Shown piece by piece: positions 42,728 to 54,362 of a DNA stretch of 64,000 nt (position 1 is the first letter of the stretch; each line of letters starts with the position of its first letter). The notes below the pieces were generated by a model. That model did not search any database. It was given only the letters and a program-made list of their open reading frames with translations, and was not told where the DNA came from. Both the position numbers and the translations under genes were made by a program. The stretch is from positions 3,720,001-3,784,000 of the forward strand of contig JAWZSP010000002.1 of the NCBI GenBank assembly GCA_034401135.1, written 5' to 3'. The DNA is from Volutella citrinella. Lineage: Eukaryota; Ascomycota; Sordariomycetes; Hypocreales; Nectriaceae.

Positions 42728-43302
42728 AGATGCTGCTGCAAGGCCGGAGAGAGAATACTTGCGGCGGGCCGGACCATGGAGCCCAAGATTATGGCGAAAC
42801 ACAGGTCCACCCTCCAGGTTTGACCATTGAATAGTCCATGTCTACGATCGAGGCCGAAGTGGTCTGGGAATTGGACATTTCAGTGTTTACTTGGTGGTAA
42901 AATCACAGCAGGTAAGTTCCCAGGCAATGAAGTCTGCTTTCGATCTTGGGCCAAAAGTCTGACCTGTTTAGCAGAATGCGACGATAGTAGAGAGAAACAT
43001 GTGTGACAGGTTGGCGTTTAAACTGAACAAGGTCCTGCGAGATGCTAGCATTTATTCTCAGCCCTAGAGCTGATTTTTGGGTAGCTATGAGCTTTTTGGC
43101 GCTAGCCCCTGCATTTAGATTATCCTGAGAGGTATAGCCAGTCGGCATTTTAGTGTTGATGACCCGAACGACTTCAGCTGCCCCGCCATGCTGATCCCCT
43201 CATTGTGTATTTCATCCTGTCCAACGAGTGTCGGTGTACTGTCGCGTGTTTCGCATTCCTCATCTTCCAAGCGGTATCAATCTGTTTTCCAAAAAAAATA
43301 AA
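42728..43302. other. Intergenic, upstream of HET gene
   Basis: 3' flank of the OPT gene and promoter of the HET gene. An A-rich run (AAAAAAAATAAA) directly precedes the HET start codon. Nothing else seen. Confidence 0.5.
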
Positions 43303-45879
43303 ATGGCGGCTGGGCCAAGTCCGCTCTCTGAGCAGTTCCAATACCACGCGCTCCCTAGTCCGTCTCACATCCGACTGCTGCAAAGGCAAGATGAAGCAGA
43401 AGACGGCACCCTCTCCTTCGTCCTGACATCCCATGACATCCAAAATGATGAAATGGTTCCATACTGCTGCATTTCATACACGTGGGGAAACCCGTACGCC
43501 CATGGGCCGCCCTTTCGGGAGCATTTCGACGCCATGGCCCCAAAGTACACGGCAGAGAACAAAGTCCGAGTCCTGGTGGACGGGAAGCCGTTGCGCATCC
43601 AGAAGAGCCTTCACGAAGCTCTGACCATGATGCCGCGGTACTCGGTTGCAGATTGGGCCAACAATCCGACGGATGGGACGCAGGGACGGACATATCTGCA
43701 CGGCGCAGCGCAGCTTGGCAACATCTCCAGGGCCAAGACGTGGCTTCGTCTCGGCGCGGACGTCGACAAGGTGGACTTTGAGGGGAATAATCCGTTGCAC
43801 TATGCCGCGAGATACAAGAAGCCCGAGTGTATCCCAATTCTACTCAGGCACGGCTGTCGAGCCGATGCTAGAAACAAGAAAGACGAAACACCGCTTGACG
43901 TTGCGAGGGCTCAAGGGTTCGCGGAAGGTGTGTCTTTATTGGAAGCCTCAATTGAGCTTTCCAGTTCAGATCACCAGGAATCGGAGGAACTTATCACTCC
44001 AACCACAGGCCAAGGCTTCTTCTGGGTGGATGCCGTCTGCATCAATCAGGACGATTTGGAAGAGAAGAGCTCCCAGGTCAGCATGATGGACTTAATTTAC
44101 TCCAAAGCTGCCTACGTGACTGCTTGGTTAGGTCCCGCAGACAAGCACACAAAAGAGGGCCTTCAGACCCTTTCAACGCTAATCGCCCATCTTGAGAAAT
44201 TTAAAGAGAGCCAAATCGAGCCCTTCAGCGGTATGGGAAAGGACAAGTACGAGGAGGTGGGCATTCCCTACATCTCGAGGGATGCGTGGGATAGCTTGGC
44301 CAGCATCTACCAAAGACAGTGGTTCCGGAGAGCGTGGGTTGTCCAGGAAGTCATCCTCCCCAACGCGCTTGTTGTCTACCTTGGGGAGACTGTTCTACCT
44401 TGGCAGCATCTCGCGTGGGTCGCCCAGGCAATCCACCACCTGGAGCGCGTCCACGGCTTCAAGCGCTCACAATTCTACACCCCCATATCGGAGGTCGCCG
44501 TCTCCGTGTCCTTGAACATGTCGGAGCTCTTCCAGTGGCGAATATACAAGAGGAGCACCGATAATGAGGACGGGACCGCGGACAACTACCGCAAGCTGTT
44601 CCAGCTACGAAACGTCATCTTCACGTTTTGGACGTTTCTATCCACGCATCCCTTTGACAAGATCTTTGCATATTATGGCCTGCTCAATCGGTTTAGCACG
44701 GAGCGGTTCGTCCCAGACTACCGGTTGTCCATCGCCGAGGTGTACGCAACGACGACGAGGGACATCTTCAAGGGCGATGGCGACCTGCACGCCCTCTCGT
44801 CCTGCGTTCATCATCAGATACGGCGCCCAGGGCTACCTTCGTGGGTGGCAGACTTCAGCATGGCGGGAATCAATGCGATTCCCAGAAGCTTCTCTGCTGA
44901 TCAAGGCTTCGAATATGTCCCGCCCAAGGCGGCTGACCCTACGAGTGGTGTCCTGCGACTCAAGGGCTACTATATCGGACCAGTGACTGCAGTGTCTGGT
45001 CGCTCCGCCAAAGGAAAGTCGGAAAAGCTACTTTTCGACCCAACCTGGCTGCCCATGCTTCTTTCACTGAGGGGAAAGAGCGGCTACGGAGAAAAAGTGT
45101 CCCTCTCTTGGCATCTCTGGACAACTTTGTGTATGAACATGTCGTCCGAGGGCTTGTACGACGCAACCGTCGCCAAGAAGGGCGCACCCGAGGAGCTGGG
45201 CGTACAGTTCCGGTACTTCTTCCTCCTCCAGATACTCGCCGCAGCCGACGCCAAGATCCGCGAGAAGCTGGGCCTCGAGATGACGACCCAGATAGGCGTC
45301 GTGTTCAGCCACTCCGACTACGACCCCATGGCAGAAGACATGGAGCACGTCCTAGCGGATCTCGATGCCCTCGAGGAGCACGACGGCGCAGGCGCATGCT
45401 GGCTCCCCAACCGGGCCGAGGTGCTGGATTATTGGAACAACTTCAACTGCGGGCTGCTGCGGAACACGGCCGTGGAGAACGACGAGGGGCCCACGGACTT
45501 TTACCTCCCGGCGGGAGTGACGAGGGAGAACTCGAGGCCCATCGGCGGCGGCTACGTGGTCGTCCAGTCGCGCATGTTGAGGCGGTGTCAGGGTTTTCTT
45601 TCCATATATCAAGCAATGGGCGGCGGGAGGCACCTCATCACGCTCGACGACAGGTTCCTCGGCATGGCGTCGCTGGAGACAAAGGCGGGAGACCAGGTAT
45701 GGCTGCTCCCCGGGCTGAATGCCCCCGCTGTACTGCGTCCCGTAGAGGCGAAGCCGACCGAGGGCACAGAGGGTGTGCGACAGTTTGAGTTTCTTGGGTC
45801 GTCGTACATTAGCGGGATGATGACTGGGGAGCTGGCGGAAGCAATCCGGTCCACTTCAGAGACTATTGAGCTGGTGTAA
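43303..45879 (+). CDS. HET-domain protein with ankyrin repeats inside the HET domain
   Basis: Intronless, 858 aa from ATG 43303; an upstream in-frame GTG is less likely. HET domains drive non-self recognition and cell death in filamentous ascomycetes. The three HET signatures are present but split. CISYTWG is at 56-62 and KSLHEAL at 101-107. Then come about 120 extra residues with two clear and one partial ankyrin repeat (YLHGAAQLGNISRAKTWLRLG at about 131-151, NPLHYAAR at 163-170, ETPLDVAR at 195-202). HET then resumes with WVDAVCINQDD (241-251) and YVTAWLG (271-277). FRRAWVVQEV and the long C-terminal region are typical of HET proteins. No NACHT or WD40 is seen. Confidence 0.92.
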   Translation: MAAGPSPLSEQFQYHALPSPSHIRLLQRQDEAEDGTLSFVLTSHDIQNDEMVPYCCISYTWGNPYAHGPPFREHFDAMAPKYTAENKVRVLVDGKPLRIQKSLHEALTMMPRYSVADWANNPTDGTQGRTYLHGAAQLGNISRAKTWLRLGADVDKVDFEGNNPLHYAARYKKPECIPILLRHGCRADARNKKDETPLDVARAQGFAEGVSLLEASIELSSSDHQESEELITPTTGQGFFWVDAVCINQDDLEEKSSQVSMMDLIYSKAAYVTAWLGPADKHTKEGLQTLSTLIAHLEKFKESQIEPFSGMGKDKYEEVGIPYISRDAWDSLASIYQRQWFRRAWVVQEVILPNALVVYLGETVLPWQHLAWVAQAIHHLERVHGFKRSQFYTPISEVAVSVSLNMSELFQWRIYKRSTDNEDGTADNYRKLFQLRNVIFTFWTFLSTHPFDKIFAYYGLLNRFSTERFVPDYRLSIAEVYATTTRDIFKGDGDLHALSSCVHHQIRRPGLPSWVADFSMAGINAIPRSFSADQGFEYVPPKAADPTSGVLRLKGYYIGPVTAVSGRSAKGKSEKLLFDPTWLPMLLSLRGKSGYGEKVSLSWHLWTTLCMNMSSEGLYDATVAKKGAPEELGVQFRYFFLLQILAAADAKIREKLGLEMTTQIGVVFSHSDYDPMAEDMEHVLADLDALEEHDGAGACWLPNRAEVLDYWNNFNCGLLRNTAVENDEGPTDFYLPAGVTRENSRPIGGGYVVVQSRMLRRCQGFLSIYQAMGGGRHLITLDDRFLGMASLETKAGDQVWLLPGLNAPAVLRPVEAKPTEGTEGVRQFEFLGSSYISGMMTGELAEAIRSTSETIELV
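43687..43947 (+). other. Ankyrin insertion within HET coding region
   Basis: Bases encoding residues about 129-215 of the HET protein, with ankyrin-type TxLHxAAxxGxxxxxxxLLxxGA patterns, sitting between the two halves of the HET signature. Confidence 0.75.
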
Positions 45880-47619
45880 GAGGCGCTGGGGTGGAACGGA
45901 GACAATATGGGACGGGTAACGGTTAAAATTAAATAGGATAACTAATTGTTGTGAGTAAATGTATCATGCTGATGTGATGTTCTCGAGTGTCACATTGGCT
46001 TCTTCGACTTCTAAAATAATTTGGATTGTTGTAGATATTTGCTTGTTGCCCACTTCTAAACTCAGCTGGGAATGAAAGGAGACATTTCACGCATAATACG
46101 AATTATTTACTCTTGAACACCCCATAAAATAAGTGACCCGGTCTGACGCTGCCTTGACATAGCATTACCTATGTCAAGTGGTGTTGGATTACCCTGCACT
46201 CGTGTTGAAGCAGACCAAACCGGGGATGCCTCACCATACCACTTAATCTACACGATGAAATGATAACCCGTAGGTTCGAGGTTCCCGAGCGGCTCCTTTA
46301 ACCAATAATGGAATTACCATTCATAAAAGTTTGGGTGGGTTACCGTGCGCTGTGCCTTTCTTCCACTAAGCCTAGCAGAATCGTTGGCTGGCGTCTGGTC
46401 GCAGCACAGTCGCGACACAATGGTAGGCTATGAAGCGCCCTTCCCTTCGGCTAGGTGACATGCGGCCGACATTGACGCGCGCGACCCTGACAATCCTCGA
46501 GGCCGTTCTCGAGGCCATCCAGCGGCGGCTACCCAGAGCGTCGGTATTGTGTCAGGCTCAGGCCCGGTCGCGTGGTCGCGACCATGTCTGAAACACTCAA
46601 CGGATGACTTCTACGCGCGCGTAAAATAGAGTACCGAGATCAGGCCAGAAGATCAATGACCTTCCCTACCGGTGGCGCCAACGTTGAAGAAGCTCAACTC
46701 TGTGGAGGCTTAATCGCGGGCCGGACGGGAGCTCTACTTGGCAACCGACGACATCTTGGACTAGGCGCGGCCAATGCCGGACTGGTTCGTGCGACCTCTG
46801 TCCCTGCTGCTTCATCTTGTTCTAGTGCGACGGCATTGTCCTAGCGAGGTGGGCCGGGGCGGGCCCTAAGGTAGCGTCGTGGGCAGTGCAAACCGATCGG
46901 GCTGCGCCTCACAGGGCTGATTTCCACAAGCCGCTCGCGAAACAATTGCCCAGATGCGGCTTGGGTCACGGGACTCGCAACTTCACTTCACCAAAGGGCC
47001 GCATCGCATGGTCGTGCTTGCCCAAAGGAGTTGCAATGCTCGGGTTCGGTGTTTGGCTTGCCTGAGTCACGAACGTGGCAGGTGCAAGCTCGCTTGCCTG
47101 GAAGTCGTTCCTCACCGTCTAGGTACCTATCGACCAAAGCACCCGTCAGGCTCTTCTCCCGCACAGGGAGGGAGAGATTGAGTGTCCATCAATTTTAATG
47201 GATTTCATCCGAAACGAGGGTACTGGTCTTGAATTTTCTGCAGAAAGAAAGGTAGCTCCTTGGCATATACCTCAATTGAATAAAACAGTCAATTTCACAT
47301 TAGCCAGCAACGGCGACCAGACCCGATCCCTCTATTTGGTCCCTACTATGAGCTTATACATGTAGATGGAGCTACGAAATCTAGGTTCTCTGTGGAATAA
47401 TTAATACTAGTACTTTAGGTATAGATTCCTTTTGGTTTGTCACTGAGTCACACGCCGCGAGACCTCGAAAACAAAACACTTCACCTCACCAACACCTCAC
47501 TCCCAGTAAACTCCGCCCTTGATCCCCTTACCACATCGCCCCGAGCTTCCACCGCGAACTTCTTCTTTCCCTTTCTCTCTCCATTACTCTCGATTTTCAA
47601 CATTTAGGCGACAGATACG
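45880..47619. other. Gene-poor interval
   Basis: No gene supported. A GGTTCGAGGTTCC string near 46273 looks like a tRNA T-loop but its stem does not pair. The stretch before 47620 (CACCTCACCAACACCTCACTCCC and CT-rich leader) looks like the promoter or leader of the following pseudogene. Confidence 0.5.
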
Positions 47620-49096
47620 ATGCGGTTTTTCCCAACCACGGATGAGTGGCTGGTAGGTCGCCTGGAGCAGGATGAGGACGACATGGAGCCATTCGCAGAT
47701 CTTCTCGTGAGTCTCGACCCACAAAGATTCCTATCCTCGCCACAGAGGTTCTTCAACGCGTTCAATCGTCCAAGTCAGGCTCTTAAACACTGCCAACGAT
47801 CGGCGAGCCCAAGTATGGCGACAACAATATCCTTTTTGCCATCGTTTTCGACACCGGCCCTCAATGACTGCTGCGGATTCCTAAGCTTGCAATGTCCCCC
47901 AAGTGGGAAGAGAAGGACGCCTCAGGTCTGGCCGGTGAGGCAAGCTTTTTGCGCTGGTTGAAGACCAAAACAACCATTCCAGTCCCTGATGTCGTGGACT
48001 TCTCACTTACCAAGGACAACACTCTCGGCTCCCCCTACACCATTACTACGTTGATTTCGGGCCGCTCCCTCTACGACGTCTGGTTCGCGCACCAGTCCAG
48101 AGGATGGAGCTATGAAAATGTCAAACAATGCCGCTCACGTGCACTTGCCGACATCGCCTCCGCTATGGCACAGCTGGATGCCTTTCGCTTCTCAGCGAGT
48201 GGTAAGCTAGCCTTCGGGCTTGATGGAAAGCTGCTGGGCGTCAGGCCCAGCAGCTTTGTTGACCGTCTTGAGGAGCAAAAGAGCTGGATGCGCAAATATT
48301 TCCACCCAAATGACAGCCCAGCTTGCATCGAACCGTACTTGTACTCAACGACCGACCCGAAGAAATGGTACACGTTCCTCCTGGACAAGCACCCTTGCGA
48401 ACATCCCTCTATGAGGGCCGCTCAAAACGTCCTAGTCTGATGATTGATTGGATCCCTGAAAATCATTCGAACCCATTCGTCCTTTCCCGTCCCGATTTCA
48501 ACTTGAACAACTTTATCGTATCCGATGATGGCGAGCTTCTGAGCATTCTTGGATGGGGTACGGGATCAGTCGTTCCGCGAAGCACGGGCGGCGCTTTGGG
48601 CTACCCACTTCGGCTCACCCGCGGCTGGGATCCAGGCATGTACGCATATGGAGATCTGGACGACCCCGAGATCTTCGTGGACGTCAAGCAAAACATGGAC
48701 CACATTTGGGAGGACATGCCGGCTGTCCTCGCTGAATTCCGCCGCATCTACTTCGACGAGATGTGCAAGTGCAGCAAGGGACCAGATAAAGCGGATGCCG
48801 GCTCGCTCTGTCGCATGTCACTAATCACAGTGAGCCTGAGGATCGCTACCGAAGACTTCTTATTTGGACTGCCGATCGTGGATAAAGCCAAGGATGTAAT
48901 CTTGGCAATGCAGGGGAAGAAAGAGTCACCCCACGGACTTGACGTTTTCTGTGATCTGGGGTGGGACGAGGACGACGGGGAAGGCGAAGAAAAAGAAGGC
49001 AAGGCACTCTGGGACAAACGGAGAGAGGAAAAGGCGAAACCTTTGGAGGAGATGCAAGGAGGTTTTCTTTCGCTGCTTTCGAAGGAAGGCTTGTAA
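47620..49096 (+). pseudogene. APH/AIM9-like phosphotransferase pseudogene
   Basis: Sequence of an aminoglycoside-phosphotransferase-fold protein (fungal AIM9-like group) broken by three lesions. MRFFPTTDEWLVGRLEQDEDD runs from ATG 47620. The frame shifts between about 47786 and 47799 to IGEPKYGDNNILFAIVFDTG. TGA at 47865-47867 interrupts it. It reopens with PKWEEKDASGLAGEASFLRW and runs to TGA at 48438-48440, and a second shift near 48430 continues as LMIDWIPENHSNPFVL to 49096. Even the intact part is degenerate: the catalytic loop reads RPDFNLNN where HxDxxxxN is expected, and the metal-binding DWD position reads GWG. No GT-AG introns repair the frame. Likely non-functional. Confidence 0.8.
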
Positions 49097-52000
49097 GAGG
49101 CACAGGTCGACGAGTCAGTCAGGTGGCATCCCCGAGAGCCTGGGCGAACTGCAAAGGCAGTGATCTCGTGGCCCTGAATAAAATGGGGAAGACGGCTTCA
49201 ACCGATACTGTCAAGGGAGGCCTGTATACTATTTGGAGTTAAGAAAACTACATGAGGCCTCTATGATGCATCCATTTGGAAACTAACCCAACTTCTCGAT
49301 AGCCTCGCTGCTTCTGATAACAGTTATTGCTAAAGTCTGGGTTGCTGTCACAGACAAGGGAGGAGCATCCACTGAGCCAAGGCCAGCGAGCCGCTACGGC
49401 ACCGAGCGTCAGCGGGGACCCGCTCCCCTAGCGCCTGGGGCGGAACCATGTATGTCGATTGGGTCGTTTTTGAAACATCGCCACTGCCCAGAGCGTCCCT
49501 TGTCTCTCTTCCCATGGGATTGAGCTTGTGGATTGGGCCGTCGACGGGGTTAAGCGACGTCAAGCTCCGGCACGAGCTTCATTGAAAGCAACCTCCATCA
49601 AAACCCCAGGCGATCCCCTACACCAAGTCCCGCTTTGGCAGAGATAGGGCGCAGGGCTGCGTCTCTGATGCTCCTCCCAGACTCCTAATGCTCCAAGTTT
49701 CCAGGGTGCGACTCCCACGAAGCGGCCTCCAGCTGGTATTTTTGGGGGCCGCATCGAATCCAGTTCACCGGGAGGCCGCCCTGACAGGCCTGGGTGCGCT
49801 ATAATGTTATTTTTTTTTCGCCCGTCATCAATCGACATCGCAATTACCGCATTGGAAAATCTCGCGCGGCTGACGCTTTTGCATAGAGGGAGGTTTGGGG
49901 GCCATGGCAACCTAGCCTCACTGTAATTAGCCGCAGCCGCCTACACGTCAGTGAAATGGCGCCTGCGGGTTAAATTGGATGCTGATGAAGGTTGGTAAAT
50001 GAGGCCGGAGGGGGCAAACCTGGATGGCTCGGGTCAGCAATAGGCGGTTGAGAAATTAGCCCAGCCCAGCCGATGGCGTAGATGCCCGGCGCCTCAAGGC
50101 CTCGTATCCTGCAGCGTGTAAAGTGTTTCACGGTCTGTCACTGTGTTGCTGGTGGTGGTGGTGGCGGCGAGCTGGGATGGATGGCGCTGGCAGTCTCATA
50201 CCTCCCCTTCTGTCATGACTGTGGCTATGATCCAATGGAGTGGTTACGAGTGGAGCATTGCTCGCAAGGTAGATTTGAAGGCTTTCCTTTGCCTCTCGCT
50301 CGCTCCCACTGCACTGCAGTAGGATCTTTTGGGGGGTTTAGTCTGGCAGCAGTCACACCCACACCGAGACGACGTCATGCCTTTCCCGGCGACACTAATC
50401 GACTTTGTGAAGCATTCCCTCCTGGCTCTGTCATGGATGATGCCATGCCGCACCCAGCACCCGGTGTACAGTAGCTCCGTCGCCATAGTCCTACTGAAGA
50501 TCATGGTGGCAAATTGACTTGAATGAGGTTTTTTCCGTTTCACTATTGCCTGAATTTGGGGGCCGTTGCTACCTGGTGAAGGCAGACGCCAATTCTGAAG
50601 TCCTAGATGGGTCGCGCCCAGGGCCAATGTTGAGTCGTGCATGGAGTAGTAGAGATTTCGTCGTGGATTGCTCATCCGGATCGAATGTCTACGCGTCAAT
50701 AGTCGGAGTGTCGATAGAGACGACGGCGTCGATACCTGTCCGCTCGTCACGTCAACCGGCCGGTGGAATGACATACATGATACATGGTGCCTGGTCGCTA
50801 GCGGACGCAGCCCTATTGCCCTATCGCGGTGGTCGAGCTTCACTCGCATGCCCAGAGCTGCCCGTGCGGTTTAGCTCCCGCCCCTGCTGGGGAACCTGTG
50901 GCTGGTGGGCGGGTGCGCAAGCGACGGCACGAAGATCTGGAGAGGCCCAGAGACTGGACGGAGGCATCCAATGCCAGCCCCGAAAGCCACGATCCCGCCT
51001 CGATGGGAGCAGGGGTTGCTGCAGAAGATGCGACGAGACATTGATGGCGCCGATTCCGAGCAGCTCAGCCTCGCAGCTCGAGGAGAGGCTAGCACTGGGC
51101 TCGGGGTGGCAGTGGACGCTGGGGGGCTGCACTGGTGCTTGGTTGCCGGGCACAGCCACCGGCCCCGATGGGCGATGGGATGGCTTCAACACTAGCACCA
51201 TCGCTGGCTAGTTGCACCAGGATCATGGGCGGCCGTTGCCAGAGCCCTGTGGGCAGGAGCAGTATTGGCAACTCGCGACAGCAAGGGTACGAAGATACCG
51301 GAGAGTGCGAGAGGCGAAGGGCATCAAACCGCCCACACAAATCCCCACCAAACAGCCCCCAAGATATCGAACCCCGGCCAGCTTCATGGGGCAGGCAGGC
51401 CAGCATCAGTGGTCCTGAACAGCAGCATCAACAGCGACGTCAATGCTGAACAGCCCCGTCGTGCGGTACCACTGATTTCTAAGTCAACCAGCAGTCCGTG
51501 GAGGTACCACCTGTATTATTAGGGGCTTTCTGGTCATCATAGGACGAGCACCTTTTGTAAACAAGTACCGAATTGTTAGCTCCCACGCCCCATCCACTCA
51601 CACACAGTGCACAGTGCAGCAACGTTGCCCTGCTGGCTCAAGGTAGATGCACCCTACGGAACTAGCAGACGCAGTTGCAGATGAGTCAATGCCGAACCAC
51701 AAACTACAATTCGGCATCCTGTCATGGACGCGCATGACTCTGATCGGACGCATCAGATGGCATCTGGACGGCGGCTGCGCAACGTGCCGGATCCGACCAG
51801 ACCCGATAGTGGCCCAGAGTTTGCGGGCCGGGAGGTAAACTTTTTGGTTGCGGCCCGCAGCGGTGGTCACGCCTCCTCTCTAATCACTGCTGCGGTCCGT
51901 TCTAGGGCCGGCGCCTACGCGCAAATCTTCCTAGGGTTTGCGAAGTTGCGAACGGCCCAGCCCAGCCCTGTGGCGAGCCAGAGCCGCGCAGGGGCCGTGT

Positions 52001-53318
52001 CTTCAGGCCAACGGTTCTTCTGGTACGCTCCCAGATTGGCTCCGCTCCGTCCAGCTGTGGAAATGAGCGAAATGGAAATAGACCACCAAAAGACTTGAAA
52101 CTCGTCAACTCGCACGCGCCGACCGTGCTGTTTCAAGCATGGCCGCGTCTCCAGCAGCCGCGATGAAGGTTGCCATAATGCTCTTCTGCTTGGCTGTAGC
52201 CTGTCTACGTCTGCCATCTCAACCAACAGTTGAATGTCAGCCAATGGAACCAAGCGCTGTCATCTGAGGTTGCCGAGTCCTACAGCGGTCCTGGCTCAGT
52301 GGTTGCTTGCTGTGTCATGCTTCAACAGCAGAGGACTCGGGCATCTCGAACTTCTGTGCCGCACTCTGGGAGGGCTAAAAGTCTGGACACTGTAGAGAAT
52401 TCACTGGCGACACGCCCTCTGGGCTGCCGATGAGCCGGGGTGGTCATGGGCCTAGACAAGGGCCGTTGGTGGCTCAGCGACACTGCCATTGGGCCATGCC
52501 AGAGAGGGAGGACGAGTGGTGTTGAGGGAGGGAGTCATCGGTGCCGGCAGTGGCTGCTTATCCACACTGTGCTACCTGCTGGGAGACGCACTGAGCGCAC
52601 CACCTACTGCAAGATACAGGTACCGAGTACAGTGCACCCTTGACTGGGTGGCCGCTAGAGATGGCCTGGCTGTGGGCCAGTAAGCCTGGCGGCGCTAGTC
52701 CTAGAGGGGAGCAGGCAATCCCCTATTGTGCAGGGCAAGCAGGGGCTCGACTTTGGACTGGGGATGGAATAGCGTCCGCCTGGATGTCCCCCTCAGTAAC
52801 TGGCTGTGGTGGGGTGCCCCAGAGGGGTGGCCCTGAATGGGAGGGAACCCCCCCCCTGGTAGGCAGAAACCGCTGCTGCAGCCCGCACCACACCATCATC
52901 CACCCTAGCACCACTGGCTTGAGCTCCCTCTGCTCTGCTCGCTTTTTTTTATATATGCCCTCGCGCTCGGCCTGGGATCCAACTAAGGCATCCAGGCCAC
53001 TCCACACAACTTACACTTTGCTCTCACTTGTATCACACGATACAAATACTGCGCTCCATCACTCCATATCTTTTACCCTCCTCTTTAGCCCCAGGCATCC
53101 GTTTTTCTGGCTGCCCCCACCTCCACCACCACCACTAAGCGTACCAGAAGAACCTCGTCTATATAACTCTCGACCACTTCCGCCTGCTCGAATCGATCTT
53201 CCTCCCACACACCAAAGACACCCGTCGACCTATCCATTGAGTATTGAGCAACCCATTGGGACTCACTAGCAACACTCTACTGCGCAAACCGCGCCCTCAT
53301 ACGTTTACAACCGCCACA
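49097..53318. other. Gene-poor interval and leader of next gene
   Basis: About 4.2 kb with only short, domain-less frames. From about 53000 the sequence becomes CT/CA-rich, like the long leader of the gene at 53319. No tRNA or repeat family was recognised. A (GGT)n-like run is near 50150. Confidence 0.5.
52950..52956 (+). promoter_or_regulatory. TATA-like element
   Basis: TATATAT after a run of eight T, about 365 bases upstream of ATG 53319. Its position before a pyrimidine-rich leader suits a core promoter. Confidence 0.35.
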
Positions 53319-54362
53319 ATGTGTACCACCAACGGCTACACTCTCGTCTACCCAGACGGCACCACCGAGCAGCAGCAGCACCCCAGCTACTGCCCATCGG
53401 CGCGATACAACCAGCCTTGCCCCAACCACACATTCTTCCAGCACCCGATCCAATATGTTCCCTTCCCGACGGCGCCTGCTACGGCGCCCTACATGAGCGC
53501 GTTCCCTCCCACACCAACCTACTCCGGCACACCCAACCGCTCTGGCGACGAGTCTGAACGATCAAACAAAAGCTCGTCGAGCAAGAAAAAGCGGAGGTCT
53601 TCTGGTGTCTACTACAATGGCCACAAGATCCTAGACCTGAACAAGACCGGCAGCGAGAGGCGAGAGCGGGAGCGGATCGTCCTCGTCGACAACCCGCCTA
53701 CACCACGCACACCACCCATGGCTTGGGCCGCCCCTCACACGGCGCCTTCGTCTCCCAACACCAATGCCTTCATCATCGACACTACACCCGGAGAGTCCAG
53801 CCGCCGACGACCAGTCATTGTGGACGAGCGCAACTCTGACGGCCGCCACGTCCGCATTGAGGTCATCGACAACTCTGGCTCGCGCCAGTCCTCCAAGCAC
53901 TCGAGGCACTCGCGCCACCCCTCGTCCAGCTCCCACGACAGCCGCCACTCCACCGACGAGGAGGAGCGCCGACAACGACGCCGCGACCGCAAGGCGCTCG
54001 AGGACCAAGAGGCCCGTGAAGTTCGAACGCGCGAGCGCATCGCGAGGGCCAACGCCGAGATCAACAGCCGACAGCCCGTCCCCAGCCCCGCCAACGCCGC
54101 ACCTGCCTACGTCCGCCCAGCTGTCGAGGTCCCGTACGGCCGCGAAGCTGAGCTGGAAGATTCCATGCGCCGCCTCTCCTTTGAAGAGATGCGACGCGAG
54201 GAAAAGGCGGAGCGACTGGCCCGCAAGGAGGAGCGCCGGGAAGAGGAGGCCCAGCGACGACGCCTGGAGGAGAGGTTGCAGCCCCGGCGCCGAGCCACTG
54301 TCGGCCCTGGCAGCCGCCGGCACCGCATCATGTACGACGATGGCACCTACCGCTGGGAGTAA
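53319..54362 (+). CDS. Charged low-complexity protein, unknown function
   Basis: Intronless, 347 aa from ATG 53319 in a fair context (CCACAATG). The frame stays open upstream to a TTG at 53244 but no ATG supports that. It starts MCTTNGYTLVYPDGTTEQQQ with four further Cys/Pro-rich residues (SYCPSARYNQPCPNH). A Ser/Lys patch (SSSSKKKRRSS) and a YYNGHKILDLN motif follow, then a Ser/His/Arg tract. The last third is a Glu/Arg coiled-coil-like helix (REEKAERLARKEERREEEAQ) before RHRIMYDDGTYRWE at the end. The ends look conserved in style while the middle is disordered. I recognise no enzyme domain. Resembles uncharacterised Sordariomycete proteins. Confidence 0.75.
   Translation: MCTTNGYTLVYPDGTTEQQQHPSYCPSARYNQPCPNHTFFQHPIQYVPFPTAPATAPYMSAFPPTPTYSGTPNRSGDESERSNKSSSSKKKRRSSGVYYNGHKILDLNKTGSERRERERIVLVDNPPTPRTPPMAWAAPHTAPSSPNTNAFIIDTTPGESSRRRPVIVDERNSDGRHVRIEVIDNSGSRQSSKHSRHSRHPSSSSHDSRHSTDEEERRQRRRDRKALEDQEAREVRTRERIARANAEINSRQPVPSPANAAPAYVRPAVEVPYGREAELEDSMRRLSFEEMRREEKAERLARKEERREEEAQRRRLEERLQPRRRATVGPGSRRHRIMYDDGTYRWE

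Noticed and set aside
46240..46330. Possible tRNA because of GGTTCGAGGTTCC
   Set aside because: The would-be T stem does not pair (GTAGG against TTCCC), and no acceptor or anticodon stem could be folded around it.
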